37,963 nt of DNA from Helochares maculicollis (taxonomy: Eukaryota; Arthropoda; Insecta; Coleoptera; Hydrophilidae): contig JAWQRO010000490.1 of the NCBI GenBank assembly GCA_033557835.1, forward strand, positions 1-37,963, in the 5' to 3' direction. Positions 1 through 11,558 of the stretch are shown piece after piece. The first letter of the stretch is position 1, and every line of letters starts with the position of its first letter. The notes under the pieces were generated by a model, which saw only the letters and a list, made by a program, of their open reading frames with translations, was not told the origin of the DNA and did not search any database. The position numbers and the translations under genes are program-made.

Positions 1-1146
1 ATATGCTGGGTTCCATGCTTATAACGTCAAGACCAGAATGTGAAGATTGTTACACATCCTTAGAAACTCAGCTGATTCAACCTTCGAAAACTTGTGGATT
101 TTGGAATTATTCTGTCAAAGGTTAAAAATTAAATATTATCATGATCAAAAACCGATTGCTTCAGGTTTAAAAAACTGTGGCCATAAAAAGAACGTTTAAA
201 ATTTGAGATTATTTAATCTTATGACAACAGAATAGCAAAATCAAAGCTTATATAATCAAAAATCAAATATTATATGATCCAAAATCAAAGAATCGGGATT
301 AGAAGGGTGTCATTACAATATCTAAACTTAGGCATATCGGACGAGTTCACAACAGCAACATGAAATAATGAGATTTTAAGATTAATAACTTGTGTAAAAT
401 CTAGAACTGGCATTTCCACTATCCATGATATTCTACGATCAAATGGCGTCTCATAATACCATGACTAGATAGACAAAATGGTATGATAACTAAAGATTTC
501 AGGATGAGAAGTAAGACTATTAAGTCAATTCATGAAATATAATACAATAACAGTCGCAATAATAGGACCAAAACCATGAATTTGGGACTCAATGTGTCAT
601 AAACGACAAAAACATATATCTTACAATGCTAATAAATTGTCAAAAAATTGTAGAACACCGATTATTAGGTTTTCAATTTAGCAAGTTTTTCCCACAAATA
701 ATTAAATCTTTAAATTAATCAACAAAATCAACATATTTTCATGCAAACATTCATCACTGAATACAATTCTTGACAGATGCTATTGCTTAGACCGAAATAA
801 ATTAAAATTCTCACAACACATAACTCATTTGTAAAAAACTTACAAGCTAGAGTATGGGGCTTCTAATATCTTTAACGAGCATTTTAACACAATAGGAATG
901 AACTTTCAGTAGATTGTATACGTTGATATACCCTTTTTCTAAATTTAACTAAACATATTTATACGTAGATATGAGTCTATGTCCGATATTTGGCAGTTTC
1001 AACAAAGCAACAAAGCTTAGATTTTGGCATCCTGGTATATTGTCCTGTAACTTCAGATGAAAGACGGCCATGGTTATTCGCCTGCCGTCACAGGACGTCA
1101 AAAAGTATATTTTTCTAAATCATGAATAATAATTTATTCTTGCATA
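1..1146. other. Featureless AT-rich DNA
   Basis: No open frame with protein-like content, no repeat and no transposon end was recognised. The sequence CCTGCCGTCACAG ending near 1092 resembles a splice acceptor about 55 bases before the small membrane-protein frame at 1147, but this is weak on its own. Confidence 0.5.
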
Positions 1147-1302
1147 ATGTCCATGTACGAAAAAATATTTTTAATAGCCACAACAATCGTCTTGATTTTG
1201 AATGTCGTATGCTTGTTGCTAATCGTTGCATTCACTAGGCAATGCACGCAGGCGCTGAAAATGCAAGCGGAAGCAAATGCTACAACGGGTGAGCCTGAAT
1301 GA
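1147..1302 (+). CDS. Candidate small single-pass membrane protein or first coding exon
   Basis: A 51-codon ATG-to-TGA frame that I do not recognise as a known family. Residues 1-6 (MSMYEK) are followed by an uninterrupted hydrophobic stretch at about residues 7-29, long enough for one membrane helix. A polar tail follows with Arg31, Cys33, Lys38 and a glycosylation sequon N-A-T at 44-46, which would fit an outside C-terminus (type II). The ATG has A at -3. In-frame sequence runs straight into CGG|GTGAGC at 1286-1294, a near-consensus 5' splice site, so the frame may be a first exon ending at 1288 in phase 1 rather than a complete micropeptide. Hydrophobic frames arise by chance in T-rich DNA. 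The compact helix with a polar flank and the donor site are why I list it. No function is assigned. Confidence 0.38.
   Translation: MSMYEKIFLIATTIVLILNVVCLLLIVAFTRQCTQALKMQAEANATTGEPE
1289..1294 (+). other. Candidate 5' splice site
   Basis: GTGAGC preceded by CGG is close to the metazoan donor consensus and lies inside the small membrane-protein frame. Splicing here would leave the coding sequence in phase 1 (142 coding bases). No transcript evidence is available from sequence alone. Confidence 0.3.
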
Positions 1303-3383
1303 GCGATCAAAAATTATGTTATGTATTGTCGCAGCTTTTTCTCAATAAAATTTGCTTGTGAGTAAATGCGTGTTATTGTCACTTACTTAGAATTGTGGTC
1401 AAGCAAAAAGAAGAACAATTTAACGCTGACTACATCCATATAACTCAGTTTCAGCCAGCTTCGCAGCAAGTTTTCAATTTCTTTGAAGTAGAATGGAATT
1501 ATGAAAAGTTTAGGAATATCCTCCAGTTTATAAAATGCAAAACGATCTTTAAGCTTAACCCGCTGCTCACTTTTATTGAAATCGCTTTAAGTGCGCTCCA
1601 GATGCCAGACAACAAAGTAAATAGTTTTTCTCATTAAATAGTTTATCCTTGTAATTAAAAGAGTTGTATCTTCAGTCAGCAATTTTCTTCCTTCAAATAT
1701 TTATTTCTCGGAGCTTTTTTCCTGCTGATGAGGAAATATCTAATTAAAGAAAATAAAAAGAGATCACTTGTTTGCCTAGCAAAATCCCCGTTCTTATTAC
1801 TCGAGAGAACGAAACTGGAGTGTGGAATATATTCATGAGGAACGCTTTTGTTACGATTGCGGACAGAAGAAATATAAGTGGATTTTCGTTTTATTCTTGG
1901 ATCAGCAGCTCGGTTTCCGAATCATCAGATGCAACGAGGACGGTAAGAGACGTGTTTAAATTGCAGACCTTCTTGGAATATGTCAACGTGTTACATGCCA
2001 TTAGTCGCATCCTTCGAAAACAATGAAACCTTTGCACTATTGTTGGGGGCTGGATGCTTCCCTCCGATCGAGCCTTCAGATAACAGTCTGCCGTGTTGCA
2101 CAGCTACTTGCCACATTACATCACAGTCACCTGGTGCGAATCCCTTGTCAGAACCGTATCAGTTTTCTCAGATTTTCCTGCAGGATAGGATTCGGAAAAG
2201 TTTATGTTATAGAGTGTAATATTTAATTGAGCACATATTTAGGGAGTTATTTGCTAAAACCGAAAAGTAAATATTTGTATTCGATGTGGTGAAAAATATA
2301 ATAATTATAAAACGGCATTTTTTCTCTATGTATTTTCGACGGCTTTTCAATTTTGGGAAATATATTTCATACCAAAGTAACCAATATAGACACAAAGACA
2401 TCAAAGGGGGCAAATTGGCGACATAACGGCTTTATTAAATTTTTCAGGCAGAAGCAGGAAAATGTACATCGATTTTATTCGCACGTTTCGAAACAAAATG
2501 ACCGACGATTAAAATGCGATGCGACAGCTACCGAAACAATCGAAGCAAATTGCCATTTGTTGAACATTTAATATGTGGGTGTGAGAGAATTATCGTCGGA
2601 CATGGGTGTAAATAGAGCTGGGTAGATAGCATCACAGCATTTCTTTGATTTCACCCTAAATTGTTTGCCCTTGTGTACGTTCACTTCGTCAAGCACTATT
2701 CATGTAGAGTACAATGAATTTTATGAATATCAGTATCTTGTTCATTTAATAATTGAATAATAAATGTTTTATACCATTTTTATTACATTTCAATTTAGTG
2801 TAATAATTTGGTTTGCCTTGTCTCAATTCAGTGTATGTATTCCTTTGTTAACCAATTTTCTGGCGAGATTTTGATGAAGTGTTTGTTTTAAAACCTAACA
2901 ATTGTTGTATTTATAGCTCTTCGCTAGGAGGAAGTGAGTTTAATTTTGATACTCTAGAAATAAGTTATAGATATGGAAAGTTCGGCGTTTCGACAAATGT
3001 TATATTTTAATTTTCCTTGGGATACCTGTACTCACGAAGCTAAATTAAACTATGAAAAACAATATGTCTAAACTACTAAAGAAAATTAACAAAAATTATG
3101 ACCAAAGAAAAGGTTTTGTATCAATTTATGACAATTATGCCTGAAATTTAGGAAGTTCATAACCATGCTTACCAAACATGTTGGAAATACATTTTATGCC
3201 CCCATGAAGCTACATTGCTGACCAAATTAAAAACAAATAATCAAAAATGCTGATGTTGTAAAACTCTTAAGTTAAGCCGACTTAAAAATGTTTTAATTAA
3301 TATGAATTAGTATCAAGTAAATTGTATGCGATGCTCATCAATGCCCTTTTTTATACCTTACATAAAGTCATCCATATCAAATA
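1303..3383. other. Non-coding AT-rich interval
   Basis: Only short open frames without recognisable domains are present. No transposon ends, tandem repeats or RNA genes were recognised. If the donor at 1289 is real, this would be the start of an intron. Confidence 0.5.
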
Positions 3384-4030
3384 CTAGCTTGTTCAATTAG
3401 TTTTCGGATCGATCAGAAAAACACAATTTTATGGTTTGAAATAGACTTTATTATTAACTATAGTCTCAATAAACATCAATTTCCAACGAAATTCCAATTT
3501 ACGAATTCCTTCTCTGAGGTGAGAATCTGGAAGGGCTGCAAAATACTCTTCCACAGCAGTTTTGACCTCAACATTTGATGAAAATCGCTTTCCACGCATG
3601 AATTTTTTAAGTCTGGAAACAGGTGGCAATTGCTAGAGGCTAAGCCTGGTGAATACGGTGGATGCTCCAACAATTCAATCTTTAATTCACGGATTTTAGC
3701 CATTGTCTTGTGACATGATGCATTATCCTGATGATTCTTCTGCAAACTAGGTTTTTTTGAAAATTTGGTTCTTTCAGCTTGTATAAAAGGTTAAATTAAT
3801 ATTCAGAATTTATTGTTTTAGCAGTTTGCAAGTAATCCATAAATAAATCTTCTTTTGTCCTGAAAAACTGATGCTTTTTTGGCTGATTAAAAGCAGCGTG
3901 TTCTAAAGAACACATGTTAGTTTCGGAGCCAAAGAACCATGTTCACTCCATTTTTTAGTCTTTCGTTTTAATTCAGTAACATAATGATAGTCGCAAGTCT
4001 TATCCATTGGTTTAAACCATCCAAAATGAC
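3384..4030 (-). pseudogene. Decayed mariner transposase relic, 5'-truncated
   Basis: The minus strand carries the C-terminal two thirds of a DD34D mariner transposase similar to the irritans lineage. In coding order it shows MDKT at about 4000-4010 (first catalytic Asp region, usually MDET), DYLQTAKTINSEY, then HQDNASCH with the second Asp, the conserved EHPPYSP stretch, and SSNCHLF where the third catalytic Asp is replaced by Asn. The second-to-third spacing is 31 residues instead of 34, suggesting an in-frame loss of three codons. At least two stops and a frameshift, near residue SSNCHLFPDLK, break the frame. The distal end reads TA-CTAGCTTGTTCAATTAG at 3382-3400, a mariner-like terminus different from the Mar-A ends elsewhere in the window. 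No opposite terminus or N-terminal DNA-binding domain was found. It is non-functional. Confidence 0.8.
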
Positions 4031-7000
4031 ATGTCGATACTAAATGGCTTTTAAACACAGAATGAACTGATAGATCGGAAAGAAACTTAACAAACGTTCA
4101 TAAAAAGAGTGTATCAACACAAGAAATAAAATTTAGACTAGTAGCAACGTCCAGGAACTCGTTTAGTTCATTTCTTTTGTCGTAAACAAGAATAAATAAA
4201 TGAGCCAACATTTTGAAATCTTCTCCAAATTTGGTGTAGAGCCCCTAAAAATTATTACTTATCAAATCAAAATGTAGTCTTCAAGATGCAGGCTTCAAAA
4301 AACTACGATTATTGTAAAAAATATAAATTTTAAGAAATACATTTAATTCATAAAAGCAGAAAAATTTCAATTACAATGAATTAGTAGTAAATAAACCGTG
4401 TACGTGAGAATTTATGGCTATCTCTCTTTTTTCAGGTCTTGAATAAAACCTCACACTGTTAAAAATATATAAATGAGGTTGAAATCATCGCTTTAATGTT
4501 TCATAAGCAAGAGGCGTTAGAGGAGCCGAAATTTCGACCCTAGTTCCTAACAAGCTTATGTGTTTGCTTCAAGGCCTCTTTAGGTCTCAATTAAGCCGAA
4601 TACTTCAAGAACCTTTTATTGGATGTAGAAAAGTCATATTTGCATGAGTAAACTATGAAAGGGAACTTTTTTGTTTCTAACCTTAGATAAATTCACCGGG
4701 AAAATATATTTAAATATAAAATAAGAAGATCAAATTAAGATGTTTTGCCAAAAATTGCCTATAATTTATATAAATCTACCCTAATACTTCGATTTTCCAA
4801 AATATTATCTAAAATCATACTCTTTAGAATAAATCCATTTCCAAATTTCTAAAACCCACTAACGTGTATTTATATGCAAAACATTGGCTTGAAAGTAATA
4901 TTTCTATCCATTTTTTACCTAAGTCCCCTTAAGGTTCCTTATTGACTAGGGCTGCAACCCATGCTACAACCGATTCAATTAGAATTATCTGTAGTTACAT
5001 TATATGACCTATTGATACAAATGTGTTTACCGTGGTGATGTTACAGAAAGCTACAAGTTAATACATTTTAAAGTTGAAAACAGCATTAAATATAAAAATG
5101 CATTTATTAAACATTCTCGCAGAGATGTCATCAAGCTTTTGATGTTGCCTCTAAAAGTTAATAGGAACATGTGACAAAGAACCTGTTAAACACTACAACA
5201 CTAATTCTAAATACCTAAACAAAGTAAAAGCGATGTATGTATGCAAACTAGCTTACTCAAGTATTTAGTTAGTGCGAATTATATCATCAGCGGCACTAAA
5301 GAAAACATTGTTTAGGAGACGTACGTTATTTGTGATACGTAGTCGGAGGAGTGATGGGGTGGTAGAAGTGTTACTGAGTGAAACTAGTGTTCTGCGGCGT
5401 TCGCAGACCTCGAACTTATTTCTACAAAGTTAATTCAGAAACCGCAACAAAACATAACAGTTACGGAAACTTTAAAGCTGTATTTATTTACTTGTAATGC
5501 CGTTTCGTGCATTTATTAGCCCCTTTGTTTGTTTGCTAACATATTGTCTGTCCTCTCGTGTTGGTATTTGTTTAAAGTCAGTTCCAGCTATATTTATGTA
5601 GCCGCAAATGTGGGTAATAAATGTTATCGCCATCTTGAAATACGACCACGAGAATTTGTGAGACGAAGAAAGTCAAGAGAAATATCAGGAGAGGACATAA
5701 AAATAAACACTGTATTGTATTTCAACGCAAATTTGATAAAGAAAGAATCTTTTATATTTTGAGTATTGAGTATTGGTAATCGTAGGAAAGAGATGATGGT
5801 TCACTGAATAAAAACGTTTAGATTGCAGTATTCTTACGTCAAAATTTTTGGGGAATTTTCGCGTCAATGTGCAGGTCTCGTGTTTATAAAATGCAATCTT
5901 GTTCCATAGAACAATCAAATTGTGTCCCCGGAAGTGGTCCGTAGGAGTAACAAATCAAAGTCTAGAAAATTGCTCCTAAATTGAGTGATCCGGATTTCTA
6001 GACCTCCGGAGCACATCAACATTCTAGTCGGAAAGCAGGCCGCAAAACTTTAACGCTTTTATCTAGATGGGAAGCTGCCATGCAGCAAACTGCCCAAAGC
6101 TAGACATTGCCTTCGCACGCCTGAGAACAGGAAATTGTTGGGTGGTGAAGCTTTGTCTACATTTAATCTATGGATACACATCTTGCTCTGTTGTCAACTC
6201 CTATGATAATCGACATAGTCCTACTTTTGCTCGAAATAAAATAGCTTGTTAAACAAAACATGTGCATTTGCAGATCTGTGCAGCTAAAAGATTGATTTTT
6301 GGGAGACCAGACCTTACAACTAAAACATTTATTTCCAACTGCAACACCCAGCATTGAGGTAGATAAACGCCGTTTACATTTACAGCATGTAAATTTATAA
6401 TGGCTAAAACAAAAAGTCATAAATATTAATTTGCTGCGCTTTCCTGTACTTTTTGTGCATATTCGAAAAAACGGCGGGCTTTGTTGAGCACAGAAAATGC
6501 AGCCGTAAAATTTATAATAAAAGCAAATACAGATTAAACGCGAACGCATACGCGGCATTATTGAACACTGTTGCTATTCGCAGAATTTTGTATTAACAAT
6601 TCGATCATGATCAATAGTAATTTGAATGCAAAATAAAATAGTCATCAGTCAACTCGAAATTCCAAACTGAACAATAACAATTGTTTAATAATTAAAAATA
6701 AAATGACGAAATACAAAGCATATTTTCGCCTGCAAAGTAAAAAGCTATAATTTTAATTTACATCACTGAAAAACAGAATGAAATAATAAAACACTCAACA
6801 TTCTAAATTGACAATTTGTTTCGGCTTTTGTTCCTGATTCAAGCAATGAAAACAAACATAATTCATTATATTGAATTTTTCAAATCCTACCCTGAACATA
6901 ACTGACGCAGATTTATTTATTGCGGGATTGTCGAAATATGGATTACGTGAAATAAATACAACACACCATTAAACAATGAAATGCGTTGAAATAATTAGAT

Positions 7001-8855
7001 TTTATTTTAATACTGCTGCAGCGAGTTAATATCCATATACATGGAATAGAATAAAAGACAGTTCGTTCGGTCATACCTCTATGTTTATTTAAAAGTAATT
7101 AATTAGGGGTTGCGGCTGCTAGTTTCCGTACTTATTAACAACTTTGAGAGCGGGGGTGAAAACAATTGCTCCACATTACCCCGAGCTTGAACTGAAGCTT
7201 TTCGCCAGTCACCGCGCGCTTCATGCATTAATTTTCAATTACCTGCAGCGTTACTAATGAGATTGAACACTCGATAGTGTATCTATCTATCTATCTATTG
7301 GAGTGCGTCGTACTATGCTGGAGGTGTATAACAGTACGCTACAATAACGACAGTAGAATCGGTCTAATGCGGCTATTTGTAGTTCACTTTAGTGGATTTA
7401 CGCCCCACCTCAGCTTTTGAGGCAACAGTTGAGCATAGTCCGTCCACAAACTGTACCCTTTCCGGACGTTGATTGATGCTGACGATTGATCTAATCAAGC
7501 AGTATGCCTAATTACTGAATTATTGAAAATTATTAACACGCCACCCGAATGCCGAGCGCAGCTTTCGAGAGCGTTTTGTTTAAATTTACACAGTCTGGGT
7601 TTTTCGAGGGTTTCGATATTGTACATGCATTTCTAATAATCCTTTCTTTCAAATCGACTGTTTGGCGTTGAAATTGCCTGCACTTGAAGAAAAGTACTCT
7701 CGAACTTACTTCTGCGGAAAGGAATTAATATGTATTAGCAATCAGCATGTCATATTTTGTTTGTAGAGCATTTTGCAATCGGAATTATTACTATTTAATT
7801 TTTTGACCAATTGGTGCTATCGATAGTTCTGCCTCACATGTCCTTCTGCTTAGAACATCTCATAGTAAATCAAATATGTCACTGAACGTAACAGATTTTG
7901 CTGTACATACCTGCCTGGCTCTAGAGATTATGAGAACCTAACAGATTTTTTTTTACATTACATATCTGCCTCGCCATAAAGGTGATATGTAATATGCTTC
8001 AAAGAATGATGACTTTATTCTACTATATATAGCAATTTAGCACTTTTATGCCAAAATGTTCTTTTTTCGCTTTATTGCCAAACCAGATGATTTTTCGTAA
8101 TGCTTAGAAGTAATAAAATAAGCTACCATAGTTTTTTGCTCAAATCTTTAAATTGATTTCACAAGAATAATAACTTACTGATAGAATTCCAAGTATCGCT
8201 GAGAAAATGTGTTAGCCTTATTTTATGCTGGAGCATTTACATTCTTTTACAGTTAACATAAATGTTCGTAGATCCCCAGGATTTGTCCATTTATTATACA
8301 GAAATGAGGAACTATCGGGATCTTCTTACATAAATATTATATTTAAATGTGAAGATGCTCTGCAAAAACTTCTAATTTAAGTACAATATGGTCATCAGAA
8401 ACGTAAAAAGTGTCATTGCAGTATGACTACAGTTTTATTTTAGCAATTTCAATTCAAGTAAACTCCGTTGGAGAGCAACGACTATTGCTGACCAGAATTC
8501 TGCAGTGGAAACGATATATCTCAATCTCTGCATTAATTAGCTGTGTGGTTTGTAATCTGCCGACAATTGTTTTCATTGGAAACAAAACGGAAATGAAAAG
8601 TAGAGAACCTTCCTATCGACTATCATCCACTTTCGGCAAAGATGCGGTTCAAAAATAAACCTCTAAATTAATTTTGGAACAGAATATTTACCACTCATTG
8701 TAAGCTTTATTCATTGCAGATTTAGGACACTTAGTCAATTAATTACAAGATATTTCTTATTCATTAATATGGATCAAATATTAAGAGGGTGTAACAAATT
8801 CTTCAACATAGACAACCTAGTCTGTTTGCTGGACAACCCATATGTCACACAAATA
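4031..8855. other. Long interval without recognised genes
   Basis: About 4.8 kb of AT-rich sequence. It holds a short TATC microsatellite near 7280 and a slightly GC-richer block around 7120-7620 containing TAATTA/ATTAAT-type homeodomain-like motifs. A 131-codon Cys-rich minus-strand frame at 6163-6558 has no recognisable domain and is within chance expectation for this much DNA. No transposon ends were recognised. Confidence 0.5.
7280..7298 (+). repeat. (TATC)n microsatellite
   Basis: Four to five consecutive TATC units read directly from the sequence. Short, and probably length-variable between individuals. Confidence 0.85.
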
Positions 8856-8907
8856 CTAGTTTAGATGAAAAGTTCCCGGAGCGAAGACTTTAATTCGTTG
8901 ATAGAGC

Positions 8908-9539
8908 CGGGTTTCGGAGAAAACGTAGATTTAGTTTTCCAGTTTTGCTGTCGGTAGATGGGGTCAAAACTGGTGGCGCTTTAGAGGTAGAACCCCAAAT
9001 TGGAAAACGAAGGCTAGCCGAACATCAAGGCCTACCGACTTTTTAAATTACCCTCCGAAACTCCGGGCACGGATCTGGGTGCTGACTCTCTCTCTCTCTC
9101 GCTCTCGTCGCGGGTCTCGGTCTCTTTTTGGGTTCGGGGAGAAAAACAAAAAAGATAGTTAGATTGGCGTCGGCTTCCGATGGATTCTGGGGACAGTCAA
9201 ACAAGAATTGGTTGGGTAAAATAAAGAAAAGAGGGGAAGATTTGGTAGTAACACCCACATCTTCAAGGCTAGACTAGAGCCCTGGGAGGTAAGGCTAGAG
9301 AGTAGAATTTACAATCCTTGTGTTAGGTCGAATTGCGGATCCGCATGTGTAGGTTTTTTTGTGTACTGAGTAGGCAACTTACCTTAAGGGCCTCGCGACG
9401 GATGTACTGTCACTGTTGATCAATTTGTTTATTGATTTGTACTTCCTTTCTACGCAGTTATATTGTTAACCTCCTTAAATAAGCCGTTATTGCTTTACCT
9501 TACCGAATTGAGTTTGTCCCTCGCGACCTTTGCGTCTCA
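8908..9539 (+). mobile_element. 3' end of an LTR retrotransposon (probable solo 3' part)
   Basis: This block is unlike the surrounding mariner and is GC-richer. A purine-rich run, AAAGAAAAGAGGGGAAGA at about 9224-9242, resembles a polypurine tract. The most LTR-like segment begins TGTTAGGTCG at 9321 and ends GCGTCTCA at 9539, with a poly(A)-signal-like TAAATAAG before the end, giving about 219 bp in TG...CA form. An alternative left edge just after the purine run (about 9243) would give a roughly 297-bp LTR. The LTR style suggests BEL/Pao or Ty3 types, but I cannot decide. No gag or pol sequence was recognised. A CT microsatellite sits at 9086-9106. Confidence 0.5.
9086..9106 (+). repeat. CT-rich microsatellite
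   Basis: About seven CT units followed by GCTCTCG, inside the foreign insert of Mar-A copy 1. Confidence 0.8.
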
Positions 9540-10441
9540 GTGGGCATTAGAATTTTCACGTGGCCTCACAAGCCTAGAAGATGATCATCGTTCAGGACGT
9601 CCAAAAAGTGTGACCACTGAAGAAATGATTGATACTAATCATCATATGGTTATGAAAGACAGAAAGTTAATCTTGAGTGAGATTTCTGAGCGAGTACTTC
9701 ATATTGTGAAAGATGTGCTAGGCCTCAGAAAGCTCTGTGCTCGATGGGTGCCGCATTACTTAAATTGTGATCAAAAACGACTTCGAGTGAATCTTTCTAA
9801 GGAACATTTGGAGCTTTTTCAAAAAAATAAAAACGATATTTTTCCGTCGATTTGTCACTACGAATGAAACTTGGGTGTACTACTATGATCCCAAGCTGCA
9901 ACAACAAACCTGAGAGGGGACTGAGCCTGGTTGTTCAGCCCCAAAACAAGCAAAATGGTCCAAATCATCCAAAGTGGTTTTGGCATCTGTTTTCTGGGAT
10001 GCAACAGACATTTTATTGATCGATTATCTTCAAACCGGTAAAACCATAGTAGGGGAGTATTATTCAAATCTGTTGGATAAGTTAAATACAAACATTAAAG
10101 AAAAGAGACCTAGCTTAAAGAAGACAAAAATCCTTTTCCATCAAGATGACGCGCCAGCACACAAATGTGTTCAAACAATAGCCAAATTGAACGATTTACG
10201 GTATGAACTGATCGAACATCCACCTTACTCTCCCGAGCTAGCCCCTTCGGACGTCCATCTATTTCCAAATTTAAAAAAAAATCTCCGTGGAAAGCGTTTT
10301 TTTTCAAATGCAGAAGTTATAGTGACTGTGAACCAATATTTTGACAAGCTTCCAGAAAACCATTTTAGAGATGGTATAACTGAATTAGAAAATCGTTGGA
10401 GAAGATGTATTGAAGTTATGGGAGAATACACTGAAGACTAA
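9540..10441 (+). pseudogene. Mariner transposase pseudogene (Mar-A copy 1)
   Basis: Remnant transposase that would catalyse cut-and-paste transposition at TA sites. The first frame (9540-9867) reads from WALEF through SGRPKSVTTEEMID, a partial helix-turn-helix region, and the linker motif WVPH, to KNKND, where about one base has been inserted. A second frame (about 9845-10441) carries the catalytic core with one TGA stop at 9911 and ends in GEYTED and TAA. The first catalytic Asp codon is AAT (Asn) at 9863-9865, in TNETW where the family has MDETW. The second (HQDDAPAH) and third (PELAPSD) Asps are intact, with 34 residues between them. The N-terminal third is lost to the LTR insertion. It is non-functional. 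Confidence 0.88.
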
Positions 10442-10505
10442 AGGTATTTTTTGTAGTTTTGCCCTTTTTTATCCCCGTTCCGCGAACTTTTCAACTAACC
10501 TAGTA

Positions 10506-10950
10506 TCTAATAGCTTAGCATGAAGACGCTTGTCCCCGGCGCTTTACATTTTTCGCTACAATGATTCTAAATCCTATTTCTAATTCTGGTGGAAATAAAA
10601 TAAACAATAATGTAATATTACTGTACTGAATGGGAAACATTAGGCGTTATTATAAAATTATATTACTGGCGTAGTAAATATTAGAAAAATAAAGCTGGTT
10701 AAGAAAATTTGATGCACGCCGACTGTGACTGTTAAATTATGAGCATGAAATATTTTTGGCCAAGATGCTCCAGAATGAAAAGTTATCGTCAATAACGCAG
10801 TTATGCATAGTTTTATTTATAATTATTGAGCCAAAAAGTTGACGGAATAATCAACGTGAAAAAATAATTATCACTATTTAAATTCACAATATCTTATGAC
10901 ATCTACAAGAGAATCTAATGGCTCAATAGATAAGACGCTTGCATCGTTAG
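10506..10950. other. Spacer between two mariner relics
   Basis: No gene recognised. At about 10918-10946, TGGCTCAATAGATAAGACG looks like a tRNA A-box, but no B-box follows, so I do not call a tRNA or SINE. Confidence 0.4.
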
Positions 10951-11558
10951 AGTAAGGAGTACAAATAAGTTTCCGCCGTTTCAAGGAAGACATCGCGGGC
11001 CGCGGCTTTCGTTAGAATTTGCAGATGATAACCGGCTTACAAATTAGTCTGTTCGTTCTAAACTAACATAACCGTACTATATTAGTAACTCCGTGCTAGT
11101 AAAATATAATTTTCTTGGCCTAAAAATGTCTTAGTTTGAACCAAATAAACGTCATTTGCGGGAACTTTTAATTTATTTCTTTAATATAAAAAAATCTGCA
11201 GCTGAGGCGCATCGATTGCTCGTAGAAGCATATAATGAAGATGCTTTGAGTGAGAGAACTTGTCGTGATTGGTTTGAAAAGTTTAATTTTGATTTTGATG
11301 TAGAAGACAAAGACCACAGTGGAAGGCCTAAAATTTACGAATATGCAGAATTGGAAGAATTATCGGAGGAAGATTCGTCTCAAACACAAAAGGAACTTGC
11401 TCTCACATTAGAAGTCACTCAGCAAGCAGTTTCACATCCTTTAAAATCATTTGGAATGAGAAAATGTATTTAAGCTATGGAAGAATATACATAAAAAGTA
11501 TTTTATTTTTAGTTTTGCTTTTTTTATCCCCGCTCCGCGAACTTTTCAACTAACCTAG
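10951..11558 (+). mobile_element. Chimeric mariner: mauritiana-type 5' part joined to Mar-A 3' end
   Basis: The left part begins around AGGAGTACAAATAAGTTTCC (10955-10974), which resembles the GTACAA-type terminus of mauritiana-subfamily mariners. It continues through a leader into a transposase N-terminus that ends at about 11471. The sequence then becomes the last roughly 87 bp of a Mar-A element (GAAGAATATACAT, ATCCCCGCTCCGCGAAC), finishing with the Mar-A right terminus CTAACCTAG at 11558 and a TA. The two ends therefore belong to different mariner families. Either a Mar-A copy inserted and lost all but its 3' end, or two elements recombined. Confidence 0.8.
11126..11473 (+). pseudogene. 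Truncated mauritiana-type mariner transposase N-terminus
   Basis: The original start is probably the ATG at 11126. Its third codon is TAG, followed by FEPNKRHLREL, a Mos1-like opening. About 105 further residues are open: KKSAAEAHRLLVEAY, ERTCRDWFEKF, DFDVEDK, SGRPK and TQKELALTLEVTQQAVSH, which together form the paired helix-turn-helix DNA-binding region. The frame then stops at the fusion with Mar-A sequence, so the linker and the whole DD34D catalytic domain are absent. The early stop and the truncation make it a pseudogene. A protein restarted downstream of the stop could at most be a DNA-binding fragment. Confidence 0.85.

Larger units (their letters stand above)
8856..10503 (+). mobile_element. 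Mar-A mariner copy 1, interrupted by an LTR-element remnant
   Basis: Mariner with both ends present. The left end starts CTAGTTTAGATGAAAAG after a TA at 8854-8855. The right end is the inverted form, ending CAACTAACCTAG at 10503 and followed by TA. Both match the termini of the other Mar-A copies in this window. Mariner sequence is present at 8856-8907 and 9540-10503. Between them about 250 bp of the element (the rest of the 5' leader and the first third of the DNA-binding domain) is missing and 632 bp of foreign DNA is present. That pattern needs an insertion plus a deletion. The element cannot encode a working transposase. Confidence 0.9.

Noticed and set aside
6163..6558. 131-codon Cys-rich minus-strand frame
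   Set aside because: No regular zinc-binding spacing, no domain recognised, and about one such frame is expected by chance in this much AT-rich DNA.
10918..10946. tRNA A-box-like TGGCTCAATAGATAAGACG
   Set aside because: No B-box (GGTTCRANNCC type) follows and no cloverleaf can be drawn, so neither a tRNA nor a tRNA-derived SINE is supported.
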